The notes under the pieces are model-generated. The model was given only the letters and a program-made list of their open reading frames with translations. It searched no databases and was not told the DNA's origin. Of a stretch of 36,717 nt of DNA, positions 25,407 to 32,449 are shown piece by piece; the stretch's first letter is position 1, and every line of letters begins with the position of its first letter. Source of the stretch: Alphaproteobacteria bacterium (GTDB lineage: Bacteria; Pseudomonadota; Alphaproteobacteria; SMXQ01); assembly GCA_004356985.1 (NCBI GenBank), contig SMXQ01000050.1, positions 1-36,717 on the forward strand. The letters run 5' to 3'. A program made the translations under genes and the position numbers.

Positions 25407-25579
25407 CGATGGAAAAGACCCAGATGGCCGACAATCAGGAGCGTGTTCACAACCACGCCGGTCTCGGTATGCTATTCTATTTACACTAAATTTCGACTGT
25501 GGCTAATTTTTGGCAACCTAACTGCTCTCCCCGGCCCTGGCAACAATGGGCGGCCGGGCCGAGGCCCGAGGATTCCGGC

Positions 25580-26281
25580 ATGCGCCGCCCGAAGTCCAGA
25601 AAGTCCCGATCCCACGCCGTCGGCGCGCTGAAAAGGCCGATCGTCCTGGTGGGATTGATGGGCGCGGGAAAAAGCAGCATCGGCCGCCTGGTGGCGGCGC
25701 GGCTCGGCCTCGAATTCGTCGACGCCGACGCGGAGATCGAGAACGCGGCCCATTCCAGCATCGAGGAAATTTTCGAAATCCACGGCGTGGCCGCCTTCCG
25801 GTCGGGCGAACGCCGGGTCATCGAGCGGCTGCTCGCCGGCCCGGTCCGCGTCGTCGCCACCGGCGGCGGCGCCTTCATGGACGATGATACGCGGCGACAG
25901 ATCAAAACCTTGGCCCATTCGGTGTGGCTCAAGGCGGACTTGGAGACCCTGCTCAAGCGGGTCGCCCGGCGGGGCGGGCGGCCGTTGTTGAAAAACAAGG
26001 ATCCGCGCACGGTCTTGGCCGCCCTGATGGCGGCGCGCGATCCGGTCTACGCCAAGGCCGACATCACCGTCGAAACATCGGAAAATCCGCCGGCGGAGGT
26101 GGCCGAGCGCATGATCAAGGCGTTGGAAAGCCATCTCGGGGTGGGGCTGCTGGCCCCGGCGGGGAAACGCGGCGAGTCCCACGGCCGGGCCATGGGCGGC
26201 CCAGGCCGCCGCGACAGGCGCGCCGGCGCGCGCCACGGTGGCGGCCAGCCGGCAAAACCGCAACCCGGCGATCGCGGCTGA
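25580..26281 (+). CDS. aroK: Shikimate kinase with basic C-terminal tail
   Basis: Phosphorylates shikimate in the chorismate pathway. From ATG 25580 (GAGG upstream) 233 residues. Walker A is GLMGAGKSS (25-33), with the shikimate-binding DAD near 48-50 and FRSGERR, the conserved GGGAF (95-99) and the lid RPLL (134-137). The kinase fold ends near residue 186. The last 43 residues are a Gly/Arg/His-rich basic extension (KRGESHGRAMGGPGRRDRRA and onward) that shikimate kinases normally lack. aroB follows after a few bases, forming the classic aroK-aroB operon; the AT-rich gap 25407-25579 upstream must hold its promoter and that of the divergent 46-aa gene. Confidence 0.93.
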   Translation: MRRPKSRKSRSHAVGALKRPIVLVGLMGAGKSSIGRLVAARLGLEFVDADAEIENAAHSSIEEIFEIHGVAAFRSGERRVIERLLAGPVRVVATGGGAFMDDDTRRQIKTLAHSVWLKADLETLLKRVARRGGRPLLKNKDPRTVLAALMAARDPVYAKADITVETSENPPAEVAERMIKALESHLGVGLLAPAGKRGESHGRAMGGPGRRDRRAGARHGGGQPAKPQPGDRG

Positions 26282-26310
26282 GACAGGGGATGGGCCCGGC
26301 CCACGGGACG

Positions 26311-27441
26311 ATGACGGCATTCAGCACCATTGTGGTCGCCCTTGGCGAACGGTCTTACGAAATTCGCATCGGCCGGGGTTTGATCGCCGAGGCCGGCACC
26401 CATCTGGCGCCGTTGCTGGGCGCGCGCGGCACCGGTGCCGAAATGATCGTGGTAACCGACCGGAACGTGGCCGAGCACCACCTCGGCGGCCTCGAAGATT
26501 CGTTGCGGGCGTCGGGAATCAGCTCACGCACCATCATTTTGCAACCGGGCGAGCAGTCCAAGGACTTCGCCCACCTCGCCCGGCTGATGGACGACCTGAT
26601 CGGGGCCGGCCTCACCCGGGATTCCATGGTCGTCGCCTTGGGCGGCGGCGTGGTCGGCGACCTCGCCGGATTCGCGGCGGCCATTGCCTTGCGCGGCGTC
26701 GATTTGGTCCAGATCCCGACCACCCTCTTGGCCCAGGTGGATTCTTCGGTGGGCGGCAAGACCGGAATCAATACCGCCCACGGCAAGAACCTGGTCGGCG
26801 CGTTTTACCAGCCGCGCATGGTGCTGGCCGACGTGACCGCCCTTGAAACCCTTCCCCGGCGGGAATTGCTGGCGGGCTATGCCGAGATCCTCAAATACGG
26901 GTTGATCGGCGACGCCGGGTTCTTCGCCTGGCTGGAGGAGCACGGCGCCGCCCTGATCGAGGGCGACGCGGCCGCACGCATGGAAGCGGTGGCCCGGAGC
27001 TGCCGTGCCAAGGCCCAAGTGGTGGCCGCCGACGAGGTTGAGCACGGAGAGCGCGCGCTGCTCAACCTGGGCCATACCTTCGGCCACGCCATGGAGGCCG
27101 AAACCGGGTTCTCGGACCGGCTGCTGCACGGCGAGGCGGTGGCCATGGGCATGGTGCTGGCCTTCGAGCTCTCGGCCCAGATGGGCCTGTGCCCGGAGGC
27201 CGACGCCAAGCGCCTACGCGCCCATCTCGAAGCCGTCGGCCTGGCCGCGGACGCCGCCGGATACGGCTTTACCGCCGATGCCTTGATCGGCCATATGCGC
27301 CATGACAAGAAAATGCGCGGCGGCCGGATCACCTTCATCCTTGCCCACGGTATCGGCGAGGCGGTGATCGCACCGGATGTCGAGCCCGCCCAGGTCGAAC
27401 GGCTGCTCACCCGCGCCCTCGCCGCCCATGGGGCGGGCTGA
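26311..27441 (+). CDS. aroB: 3-dehydroquinate synthase
   Basis: NAD- and zinc-dependent second enzyme of the shikimate pathway, cytoplasmic. 376 residues from ATG 26311 (MTAFSTIVVALGERSYEI); an in-frame ATG at 26290 would add seven residues. The NAD-binding domain shows VVTDRNVAEHHLGGL, LGGGVVGDLAGFAAA and the QIPTTLLAQVDSSVGGKTGIN signature. Metal ligands are in the YAEILKYGLIGD region (Glu) and in the two His segments NLGHTFGHAMEAETGF and LLHGEAVAMGM. The C-terminal HDKKMRGGRITFILAHGIGEA is typical. It follows aroK directly and precedes the CNNM-type gene by 30 bp, so all three may be one operon. Confidence 0.96.
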   Translation: MTAFSTIVVALGERSYEIRIGRGLIAEAGTHLAPLLGARGTGAEMIVVTDRNVAEHHLGGLEDSLRASGISSRTIILQPGEQSKDFAHLARLMDDLIGAGLTRDSMVVALGGGVVGDLAGFAAAIALRGVDLVQIPTTLLAQVDSSVGGKTGINTAHGKNLVGAFYQPRMVLADVTALETLPRRELLAGYAEILKYGLIGDAGFFAWLEEHGAALIEGDAAARMEAVARSCRAKAQVVAADEVEHGERALLNLGHTFGHAMEAETGFSDRLLHGEAVAMGMVLAFELSAQMGLCPEADAKRLRAHLEAVGLAADAAGYGFTADALIGHMRHDKKMRGGRITFILAHGIGEAVIAPDVEPAQVERLLTRALAAHGAG

Positions 27442-27471
27442 CCCCGCCACCAACATCAACGGATATCTAAA

Positions 27472-28752
27472 ATGGATCCTTCTCTAGCTGCCACCCTTGG
27501 GGCCATCGCCCTTCTTTTACTGTTGTCGGCGTTCTTCTCTGGATCGGAAACCGCCCTGACCGCGGCCTCCCGACCGCTGTTCCACCAACTCGGCCGGTCC
27601 GGCAACGAACGTGCCATGCTGGTCAACCGCCTGCGCCGCGACCGCGGGCGCCTTCTCGGCTCGATCCTGATCGGCAACAACCTGGTGAATATTTTGGCTT
27701 CGGTGCTGGCCACCAGCCTGCTGATCGACATTAGCGGCGAGGCTGGGTTGATCTATGCGACGGTCATCATGACCGTCTTGATCGTCATTTTCTCCGAGGT
27801 CTTGCCGAAAACCTACGCCATCATCCATGCCGACCGCATGGCCCTGGCGGTGGCGCCGGTGGTCCGCGCCATCGTCGCCCTGTTTTCGCCCTTCTCCCGC
27901 GCCGTCGCGGTGCTGGTCGGGCTGATCTTCCGCGCCTTCGGCATTGGCACCAGCCCCCAGGGGGCGACTATGGCCGAGCAGGAATTGCGCGGCGCCATCG
28001 ACCTGCATCGCGGCACCGATTCCGAAGCCCAGCACGAAGGGGTGATGCTGCATTCCATCCTCGACCTCGGCGAAGTGGAGGTCGACGAGGTCATGACCCA
28101 CCGTTCCGACGTCGGCTCGGTCAACGCCGACCTGCCGGCCGAGGAAATCATCCGCCAAGCGGTCATCAGCCCATACACCCGGATTCCGCTGTGGCGGGAC
28201 AAGCCGGAAAACATCATTGGCGTGCTCCATGCCAAGGTGCTCTTGAAAGCGGTGGAGGAACACACCGGGGGCAGCCGGGACCTCGATGTCGCCGGCCTCG
28301 CGGCGAAACCGTGGTTCATTCCGGAATCGACCAGCCTGCTGGCCCAGCTTCACGCCTTCCGCAGGCGCAAAGAGCATTTCGCCGTGGTCGTCGACGAGTA
28401 TGGCGACCTCATGGGCATCGTCACCCTGGAAGACATCCTCGAGGAAATCGTCGGCGATATCGCCGATGAACACGATATCCCGCGGCGCGGCATCCGCCTG
28501 CAGTCCAACGGCATCGTCATGGTCGACGGCGACGTCACCATCCGCGATCTCAACCGGCGCTTCGACTGGCAATTGCCCGATGAGGCGGCGGCCACGGTGG
28601 CCGGGCTGGTCCTGCACGAATCGCGGCTGATCCCGGAACCGGGGCAGGTGTTCACCTTTTACGGGTTCCGCTTTGAAATCCTGGGCCGCAGCGGCAACCG
28701 TCTGACGGCGTTGGCGATCACCCCGCCCGACCAAGAGAATTCCGCCACCTGA
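27472..28752 (+). CDS. CNNM/CorC-type membrane protein (DUF21, CBS pair, CorC_HlyC)
   Basis: Integral membrane protein of the HlyC/CorC family, linked to magnesium or cobalt homeostasis. 426 residues. An N-terminal CNNM (DUF21) domain has about four hydrophobic segments, starting AATLGAIALLLLLSAFFSGSETALTA with the FFSGSETAL signature, then NNLVNILASVLATSLLI and IFSEVLPKTYAI. A CBS pair spans about 200-330 (MTHRSDVGSVNADLPAEEI and HFAVVVDEYGDLMGIVTLEDILEEIVGDI). The CorC_HlyC domain follows (GIVMVDGDVTIRDLNRRFDWQLP). A gene of this family downstream of aroK-aroB is standard in alphaproteobacteria. The ribosome binding site is weak. Confidence 0.92.
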   Translation: MDPSLAATLGAIALLLLLSAFFSGSETALTAASRPLFHQLGRSGNERAMLVNRLRRDRGRLLGSILIGNNLVNILASVLATSLLIDISGEAGLIYATVIMTVLIVIFSEVLPKTYAIIHADRMALAVAPVVRAIVALFSPFSRAVAVLVGLIFRAFGIGTSPQGATMAEQELRGAIDLHRGTDSEAQHEGVMLHSILDLGEVEVDEVMTHRSDVGSVNADLPAEEIIRQAVISPYTRIPLWRDKPENIIGVLHAKVLLKAVEEHTGGSRDLDVAGLAAKPWFIPESTSLLAQLHAFRRRKEHFAVVVDEYGDLMGIVTLEDILEEIVGDIADEHDIPRRGIRLQSNGIVMVDGDVTIRDLNRRFDWQLPDEAAATVAGLVLHESRLIPEPGQVFTFYGFRFEILGRSGNRLTALAITPPDQENSAT

Positions 28753-28775
28753 TCCCGCCGGCCGGCCTTGCAAGG

Positions 28776-28805
28776 TTGTAAGGGGGCGGCGCGTGGTTCT
28801 ATAGT
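28776..28805 (+). promoter_or_regulatory. Candidate promoter for the DUF2889 gene
   Basis: TTGTAA (28776-28781), an 18-bp spacer and TATAGT (28800-28805) lie in the 161-bp gap after the CNNM gene, leaving a leader of about 100 bases before the ATG at 28914. A CCTTGCAAGG palindrome sits just upstream. Confidence 0.4.
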
Positions 28806-28913
28806 GCGCGCGATCCGCGCCCGGCCACCATCGCCCGGAGCGCCGGGCGGCACCATTCAGTGCCCGGGCCGGGTCGAATGGTTCATCATGCCCGGGGAAC
28901 GGAGAGATCGGCC

Positions 28914-29471
28914 ATGGCACTCAGCGAAGCAGCGCCGCGCAGCAAACGCCACAACCGCACCCTCGAAATGGCGGGATACCAGCGCGAGGACGGCTTGTGG
29001 GACATCGAAGGCCACCTGCGGGACATCAAGGACTATTCCTTCGACAGCACCTGGCGGGGCAAGATCGAGGCGGGAACGCCGGTCCACGACATGTGGATCC
29101 GCCTGACCGTGGACGATACCCTGACCATCCGCGCGGTGGAGGCGTCGCTCGACGCCGGGCCCCATCCCATCTGCGCCGATATCACGCCCAACTTCAAGGT
29201 CCTGGAAGGCCAACGCATCGCGCCGGGCTGGTTTCTCAACGTCAAGAAACTGCTGGGCGGGGCCAAGGGCTGCGTGCATATGGTGGAAATGTTGGGCCCC
29301 ATGGGTACGGTGGCGTACCAGACGCTCGGCCCAAACCGGGTGACCGAGTCCCAGGACAGCGCCGATGGGCGAACCCAACCCAAGCCCGCGCGCTTGGATA
29401 CCTGCCACGTGTTCGCCTCGGACGGTGAACTGGTCAAGCAACGTTGGCCGGATTTCTATACCGGCAAGTGA
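28914..29471 (+). CDS. DUF2889 domain protein
   Basis: Protein of unknown function, 185 residues, with the DUF2889 signature near the N-terminus: SKRHNRTLEMAGYQREDGLW and the following DIEGHLRDIKDYSF. The middle is beta-rich (VHDMWIRLTVDDTLTIRAVEA) and contains ICADITPNFKVLEGQRIAPGW; then GGAKGCVHMVEMLGPMGTVAYQTL. DUF2889 is widespread in proteobacteria, without a settled biochemical role. I chose ATG 28914 because GGAG lies nine bases upstream; an in-frame ATG at 28860 is possible but adds non-family sequence. It converges on the ribbon-helix-helix gene. Confidence 0.9.
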   Translation: MALSEAAPRSKRHNRTLEMAGYQREDGLWDIEGHLRDIKDYSFDSTWRGKIEAGTPVHDMWIRLTVDDTLTIRAVEASLDAGPHPICADITPNFKVLEGQRIAPGWFLNVKKLLGGAKGCVHMVEMLGPMGTVAYQTLGPNRVTESQDSADGRTQPKPARLDTCHVFASDGELVKQRWPDFYTGK

Positions 29472-29551
29472 CCGTCGGCGGCGGACACGCGCGCGCCTTC
29501 CCCCCAACGCGGGCCCTGGAATCCCATGATTCGCAACATCGGGCCGGGACA

Positions 29552-29569
29552 GGCGTCCCCTAGGACGCC
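29552..29569. other. Short perfect hairpin between convergent genes
   Basis: GGCGTCC (29552-29558), loop CCTA, GGACGCC (29563-29569), lying between the stops of the DUF2889 gene and the ribbon-helix-helix gene. No T tract follows on either strand. It contains the rare tetramer CTAG and resembles one arm of the element at 32386-32438. Confidence 0.5.
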
Positions 29570-29574
29570 GCGGC

Positions 29575-29886
29575 TCAATTGCCGGCGAATATCTGCGCGA
29601 CGAACGGACGCCACCGGTCGGCGGGCCGTCCGTGGTCGCGGATCGTCCCATGACCGGCCTCGGCATGGCCGGGCTCCGACGCCGCGAGACGGTAGTAGAC
29701 GATCAAAAACACCCGCAGCGCCGCCGTCAGGCCGCTCATGCCCCGGTATTGGTCGATGAGGGTGCAGAGTTCGTGGAGGGTCATCCCCTCGCGCATGCAC
29801 AACTCGTCCGCCGCCGCCCACAACTCTTCTTCAATGCGGATACTGGTCCGCCGACCCGACACATTGACGTTCTTACAACACAACAT
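29575..29886 (-). CDS. Ribbon-helix-helix domain protein
   Basis: Probable DNA-binding regulator, 103 residues. The N-terminal half matches the RHH_4 type: strand GRRTSIRIEEELW, helix AAADELCMREG, turn, helix MTLHELCTLIDQYRG, followed by a SGLTAALRVFLIVYYRLA helix seen in alphaproteobacterial members of this family. The start at ATG 29886 has GGAGG seven bases upstream; the in-frame ATG at 29946 is rejected. The upstream region to the bolA stop is AT-rich and contains a promoter-like pair and short repeats that may be its own operator. Targets are unknown. Confidence 0.85.
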   Translation of the reverse strand: MLCCKNVNVSGRRTSIRIEEELWAAADELCMREGMTLHELCTLIDQYRGMSGLTAALRVFLIVYYRLAASEPGHAEAGHGTIRDHGRPADRWRPFVAQIFAGN

Positions 29887-29906
29887 GGGAGAATCCTCCG
29901 GCAGTC

Positions 29907-29986
29907 CTGATATCAGAACGTGTGCTTCCATATTCCTGCACATCATAATGATTATCTTTATAATATAGGTATAATAAACTAGTCAA
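29907..29986 (-). promoter_or_regulatory. AT-rich control region of the ribbon-helix-helix gene
   Basis: Reading the minus strand: TTGACT (complement of 29981-29986) directly after the bolA stop, then TTATAA/TATAAA (complement of about 29957-29963) at 17-18 bp spacing, an acceptable sigma-70-type promoter. Within it two TATAATA copies (29959-29965 and 29970-29976) repeat with an 11-bp period, and a perfect palindrome CTGATATCAG (29907-29916) lies between promoter and ribosome binding site. Confidence 0.5.
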
Positions 29987-29987
29987 T

Positions 29988-30293
29988 TTATTTTATGTGT
30001 TTTTCGTTATCCTCGGCGGCCTCGGCCGGTGTCCGTGTGGTCATGGAAAGCGCATGAACCGGACCCGCCAGTTCTTCGGAAAGGATTTGGTAAACTAGAC
30101 GCTGGCGTTCCAGACGCGACCGGCCGTCGAATCCCGCGGACACGATTTCGACCCGAAAATGCGTTTGCCCACCCGGGCGGGCACCGGCGTGGCCGCCATG
30201 GCGGTCGGATTCGTCGACCACCGCCAGATGGTCAGGCGCCAAGGCCTGTTCCAGCTTCCGTTCCATCGCCGCCGCGACCGTTCCCGCCGTCAT
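29988..30293 (-). CDS. BolA family protein
   Basis: Small cytoplasmic protein (about 101 residues) of the BolA family, which acts with monothiol glutaredoxins in iron-sulfur/iron signalling and can affect morphology. Visible features are the N-terminal helix ERKLEQALAPDHLAVVDES, the loop HGGHAGARPGGQTHFRVEIVS with the conserved His cluster, and RSRLERQRLVYQILSEELAGPVHALSMTTRTPAEA, the BolA helix-strand ending. Start: ATG 30293 has GGAG eight bases upstream; ATG 30308, five codons earlier, is nearly as good. The C-terminal codons are AT-rich as the gene runs into the low-GC control region of the next gene. Confidence 0.9.
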   Translation of the reverse strand: MTAGTVAAAMERKLEQALAPDHLAVVDESDRHGGHAGARPGGQTHFRVEIVSAGFDGRSRLERQRLVYQILSEELAGPVHALSMTTRTPAEAAEDNEKHIK

Positions 30294-30308
30294 ATTCCGA
30301 TCTCCCAT

Positions 30309-30683
30309 TGGTTTCCGCTCCGGAGCCGGATCTCCGGAACCGGATGGTTTTGGCCGCTTTGATTCGGCCGCGGACAGGGTAACCCGTTCCGCCGACCGCG
30401 GCTATGCCCGGGGAGGCGGCGGCCAGGACAACCAGGGCGGTGAATTCACCAGCGGAAACCGAGCGCCCTGGCCCGCCCGCCGGCCGCCGTCGGGACCCAA
30501 AAGCTCCAGGCGCGGCGGCGGCCCCCTTTTGATCGCCGCCGGGTTCTTGGCGATCATCATCGGCACCGCGCGGCAGGGAAGCGAGGCGCCGTGATCCAGC
30601 GGCGGCCCGCCCCGCCGTCCCCCGCCAGGGCCATTTAGGCGAAGCGAATCTATTTGACCGAGGCGCGTCGGTGCCGCCATAAA
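30309..30683. other. Intergenic region between bolA and the J-domain gene
   Basis: About 380 bp between divergent genes. The plus strand stays open in one frame down to a TGA at 30592-30594 and would end in a peptide with a hydrophobic stretch (PLLIAAGFLAIIIGTA), but there is no ATG, GTG or TTG start in that frame, so I do not call a gene. A partial match to the hairpin repeat core (ATGGTTTTGGCCG) lies near 30343-30355. The right end holds a possible promoter for the J-domain gene. Confidence 0.35.
30654..30683 (+). promoter_or_regulatory. Candidate promoter for the J-domain gene, possibly leaderless
   Basis: TTGACC (30654-30659), an 18-bp spacer and CATAAA (30678-30683). Transcription would start about at the ATG (30690), and no ribosome binding site is seen there, so the mRNA may be leaderless. 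Pattern match only. Confidence 0.3.
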
Positions 30684-30689
30684 TGAAGC

Positions 30690-31298
30690 ATGCCAAGACG
30701 CTCATCACGTAAAGCGCCCAGGACCACCCTGCAAGGCGACGGCGAGCAGGGCGCGCAGAGGCCCTGCGATGCCAAGGGATGTGCCGGCACAGGGCTTTAC
30801 CGCGCCCCCCTTGCCCCCGACCGACTGCGGACCTACATTTGGTTCTGCCTCGACCACGTGCGGAAATACAACAAGGCATGGAATTATTGCGCCGGTAAAT
30901 CCGAAGCCGAGATCGAGGCCTTGATCCGGGAAGACGTCGTCGGTTGGCGGCCCACCTGGCCTCTGGGCCAGTTGGGGGGCCGCTTCGCGCGGATACGTTT
31001 CGACCGGCTGCGCGACGAGTTCGGGCTATTCGAGGACCATGGCGACGGCGGACAGGATAAACATTCCGGACGCCGCCGGGGCTTTGGGACATTGCAGAAA
31101 ACGCAAACCGCCGTTGACGACGCGCTCGATATCCTCGATCTTTCGACGCCGGTCACCGCGGCAAGTGTCAAGGCCCAGTACATCACCCTTGTCAAACGGC
31201 ACCACCCCGACGCCAATGGGGGCGACAAAGCCGCCGAAGAGCGGTTAAAATTAATCAATCGGGCCTATGAGACCCTGAAGGAAACGCTTAGCGCCTGA
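30690..31298 (+). CDS. J-domain (DnaJ-type) protein with C-terminal J domain
   Basis: Co-chaperone-like protein of 202 residues. The N-terminal half is family specific and holds a Cys-containing segment (RPCDAKGCAGTGLYRAP) and YIWFCLDHVRKYNKAWNYCAGKSEAEIEALIREDVVGWRPTWPLG. The J domain is at the C-terminus (about 145-202): ALDILDLSTPVTAASVKAQY, the HPD motif at 172-174 (KRHHPDANGG), then EERLKLINRAYETLKE. This architecture, next to bolA and cobS, is a recurrent alphaproteobacterial arrangement. It presumably stimulates DnaK, but the client is unknown. The 51-bp gap to cobS suggests co-transcription. Confidence 0.88.
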   Translation: MPRRSSRKAPRTTLQGDGEQGAQRPCDAKGCAGTGLYRAPLAPDRLRTYIWFCLDHVRKYNKAWNYCAGKSEAEIEALIREDVVGWRPTWPLGQLGGRFARIRFDRLRDEFGLFEDHGDGGQDKHSGRRRGFGTLQKTQTAVDDALDILDLSTPVTAASVKAQYITLVKRHHPDANGGDKAAEERLKLINRAYETLKETLSA

Positions 31299-31349
31299 CC
31301 CGGACAGCCACCGGCCCGAGCGGCCCCAATAAACGGAATAGAAAACAAT

Positions 31350-32375
31350 ATGGCAACCATCATTACCGCAGGTTCGGGTTCGGGTTCATCGGCCTATCCT
31401 CTCGACGCGCCGGACCTCGAAGTTTCCGTGCGCCAAGTCTTCGGCATCGATTCGGACATGAAGGTCCCGGCCTTCAGCGAGGGCTGCGAATACGTTCCCG
31501 ACCTCGACGAAGCGTATCATTTCGATCCCGATACGACGCTCGCCATCGTCGCCGGTTTCGCCCACAACCGGCGGGTCATGATTCAGGGCTATCACGGCAC
31601 CGGCAAGTCCACCCATATCGAACAGGTGGCGGCCCGCCTCAACTGGCCCTGCGTGCGCATCAACCTGGACAGCCATATCAGCCGCATCGACCTCTTGGGC
31701 AAGGACGCCATCGTGCTGCGCGACGGCCAGCAGGTCACCGAATACCGCGAAGGCATCCTCCCCTGGGCGCTGCAGTCGCCGACGGCGCTGGTGTTCGACG
31801 AATACGACGCCGGGCGGCCCGACGTCATGTTCGTGATCCAGCGGGTGCTGGAGGTGGACGGCCGGTTGACCCTGATCGACCAGAACAAGGTGATCCGTCC
31901 CCATCCCTGGTTCCGCCTATTTTGCACCGCCAATACCGTTGGGCTCGGCGATACCACCGGCCTCTACCACGGCACCCAGCAGCTCAACCAGGGGCAGTTG
32001 GACCGTTGGCACATCATCGCCACGCTCAATTACCTGCCCCATGAGGATGAGATCAAGATCGTGCTCGCCAAGGCGCCCTGGCTCGACAACAAGAAGGGCC
32101 GGGCGCTGATTTCCAACATGATTTCGCTCGCCGATCTCACCCGGGCCGGATTCATGGCGGGCGACCTTTCCACCGTGATGTCGCCCCGCACCGTCATCAC
32201 CTGGGCCGAAAACGCCAAGATCTTCAAGGATGTGGCCCATGCCTTCAGGGTCAGCTTCCTCAACAAGTGCGACGAGATGGAGCGCTCGACGGTGGCGGAA
32301 TACTACCAGCGCTGTTTCGGCGAGGAACTGCCCGAATCGGTCCGCGCCGAGCAACAACGGGAGGCGAAGGCGTAA
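31350..32375 (+). CDS. cobS: Cobaltochelatase subunit CobS (AAA+ ATPase)
   Basis: AAA+ subunit of the aerobic cobaltochelatase, which with CobT and CobN inserts cobalt into hydrogenobyrinate diamide. 341 residues. The MoxR-like ATPase core shows Walker A GYHGTGKS (80-87), Walker B ALVFDEYD (146-153) and sensor segment [21 protein letters not shown]. The N-terminal [29 protein letters not shown] is typical of CobS. No cobN or other cob genes are in this window; in many alphaproteobacteria cobST sits apart from the main cobalamin cluster, as here. A hairpin element fills the gap to cobT. Confidence 0.93.
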   Translation: MATIITAGSGSGSSAYPLDAPDLEVSVRQVFGIDSDMKVPAFSEGCEYVPDLDEAYHFDPDTTLAIVAGFAHNRRVMIQGYHGTGKSTHIEQVAARLNWPCVRINLDSHISRIDLLGKDAIVLRDGQQVTEYREGILPWALQSPTALVFDEYDAGRPDVMFVIQRVLEVDGRLTLIDQNKVIRPHPWFRLFCTANTVGLGDTTGLYHGTQQLNQGQLDRWHIIATLNYLPHEDEIKIVLAKAPWLDNKKGRALISNMISLADLTRAGFMAGDLSTVMSPRTVITWAENAKIFKDVAHAFRVSFLNKCDEMERSTVAEYYQRCFGEELPESVRAEQQREAKA

Positions 32376-32385
32376 CGGCCTTCAG

Positions 32386-32438
32386 TCCCTAGGGCACATC
32401 CCGGTCAAATGGTTCGATTTGGCCGGGGGACGCCCTAG
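32386..32438. other. Large hairpin element between cobS and cobT
   Basis: Outer arms CTAGGGC (32389-32395) and GCCCTAG (32432-32438) are perfectly complementary; the inner stem pairs CCCGGTCAAA (32400-32409) with TTTGGCCGGG (32418-32427), including one G-T pair, around loop TGGTTCGA. It fills nearly all of the 74-bp gap. cobT has no clear ribosome binding site after it, so folding could affect cobT translation or mRNA processing. Its core matches 5636-5659 and its left end matches 10282-10295. Confidence 0.65.
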
Positions 32439-32449
32439 CGCCGCTAATC

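Noticed and set aside
30295-30594. Open frame ending in a hydrophobic peptide between bolA and the J-domain gene
   Set aside because: No ATG, GTG or TTG start in frame and overlap with the bolA 5' end; not enough to call a gene.
30402-30680. 92-codon minus-strand frame in the same gap
   Set aside because: Pro/Gly/Arg-rich, no ribosome binding site, no domain; probably chance in GC-rich DNA.
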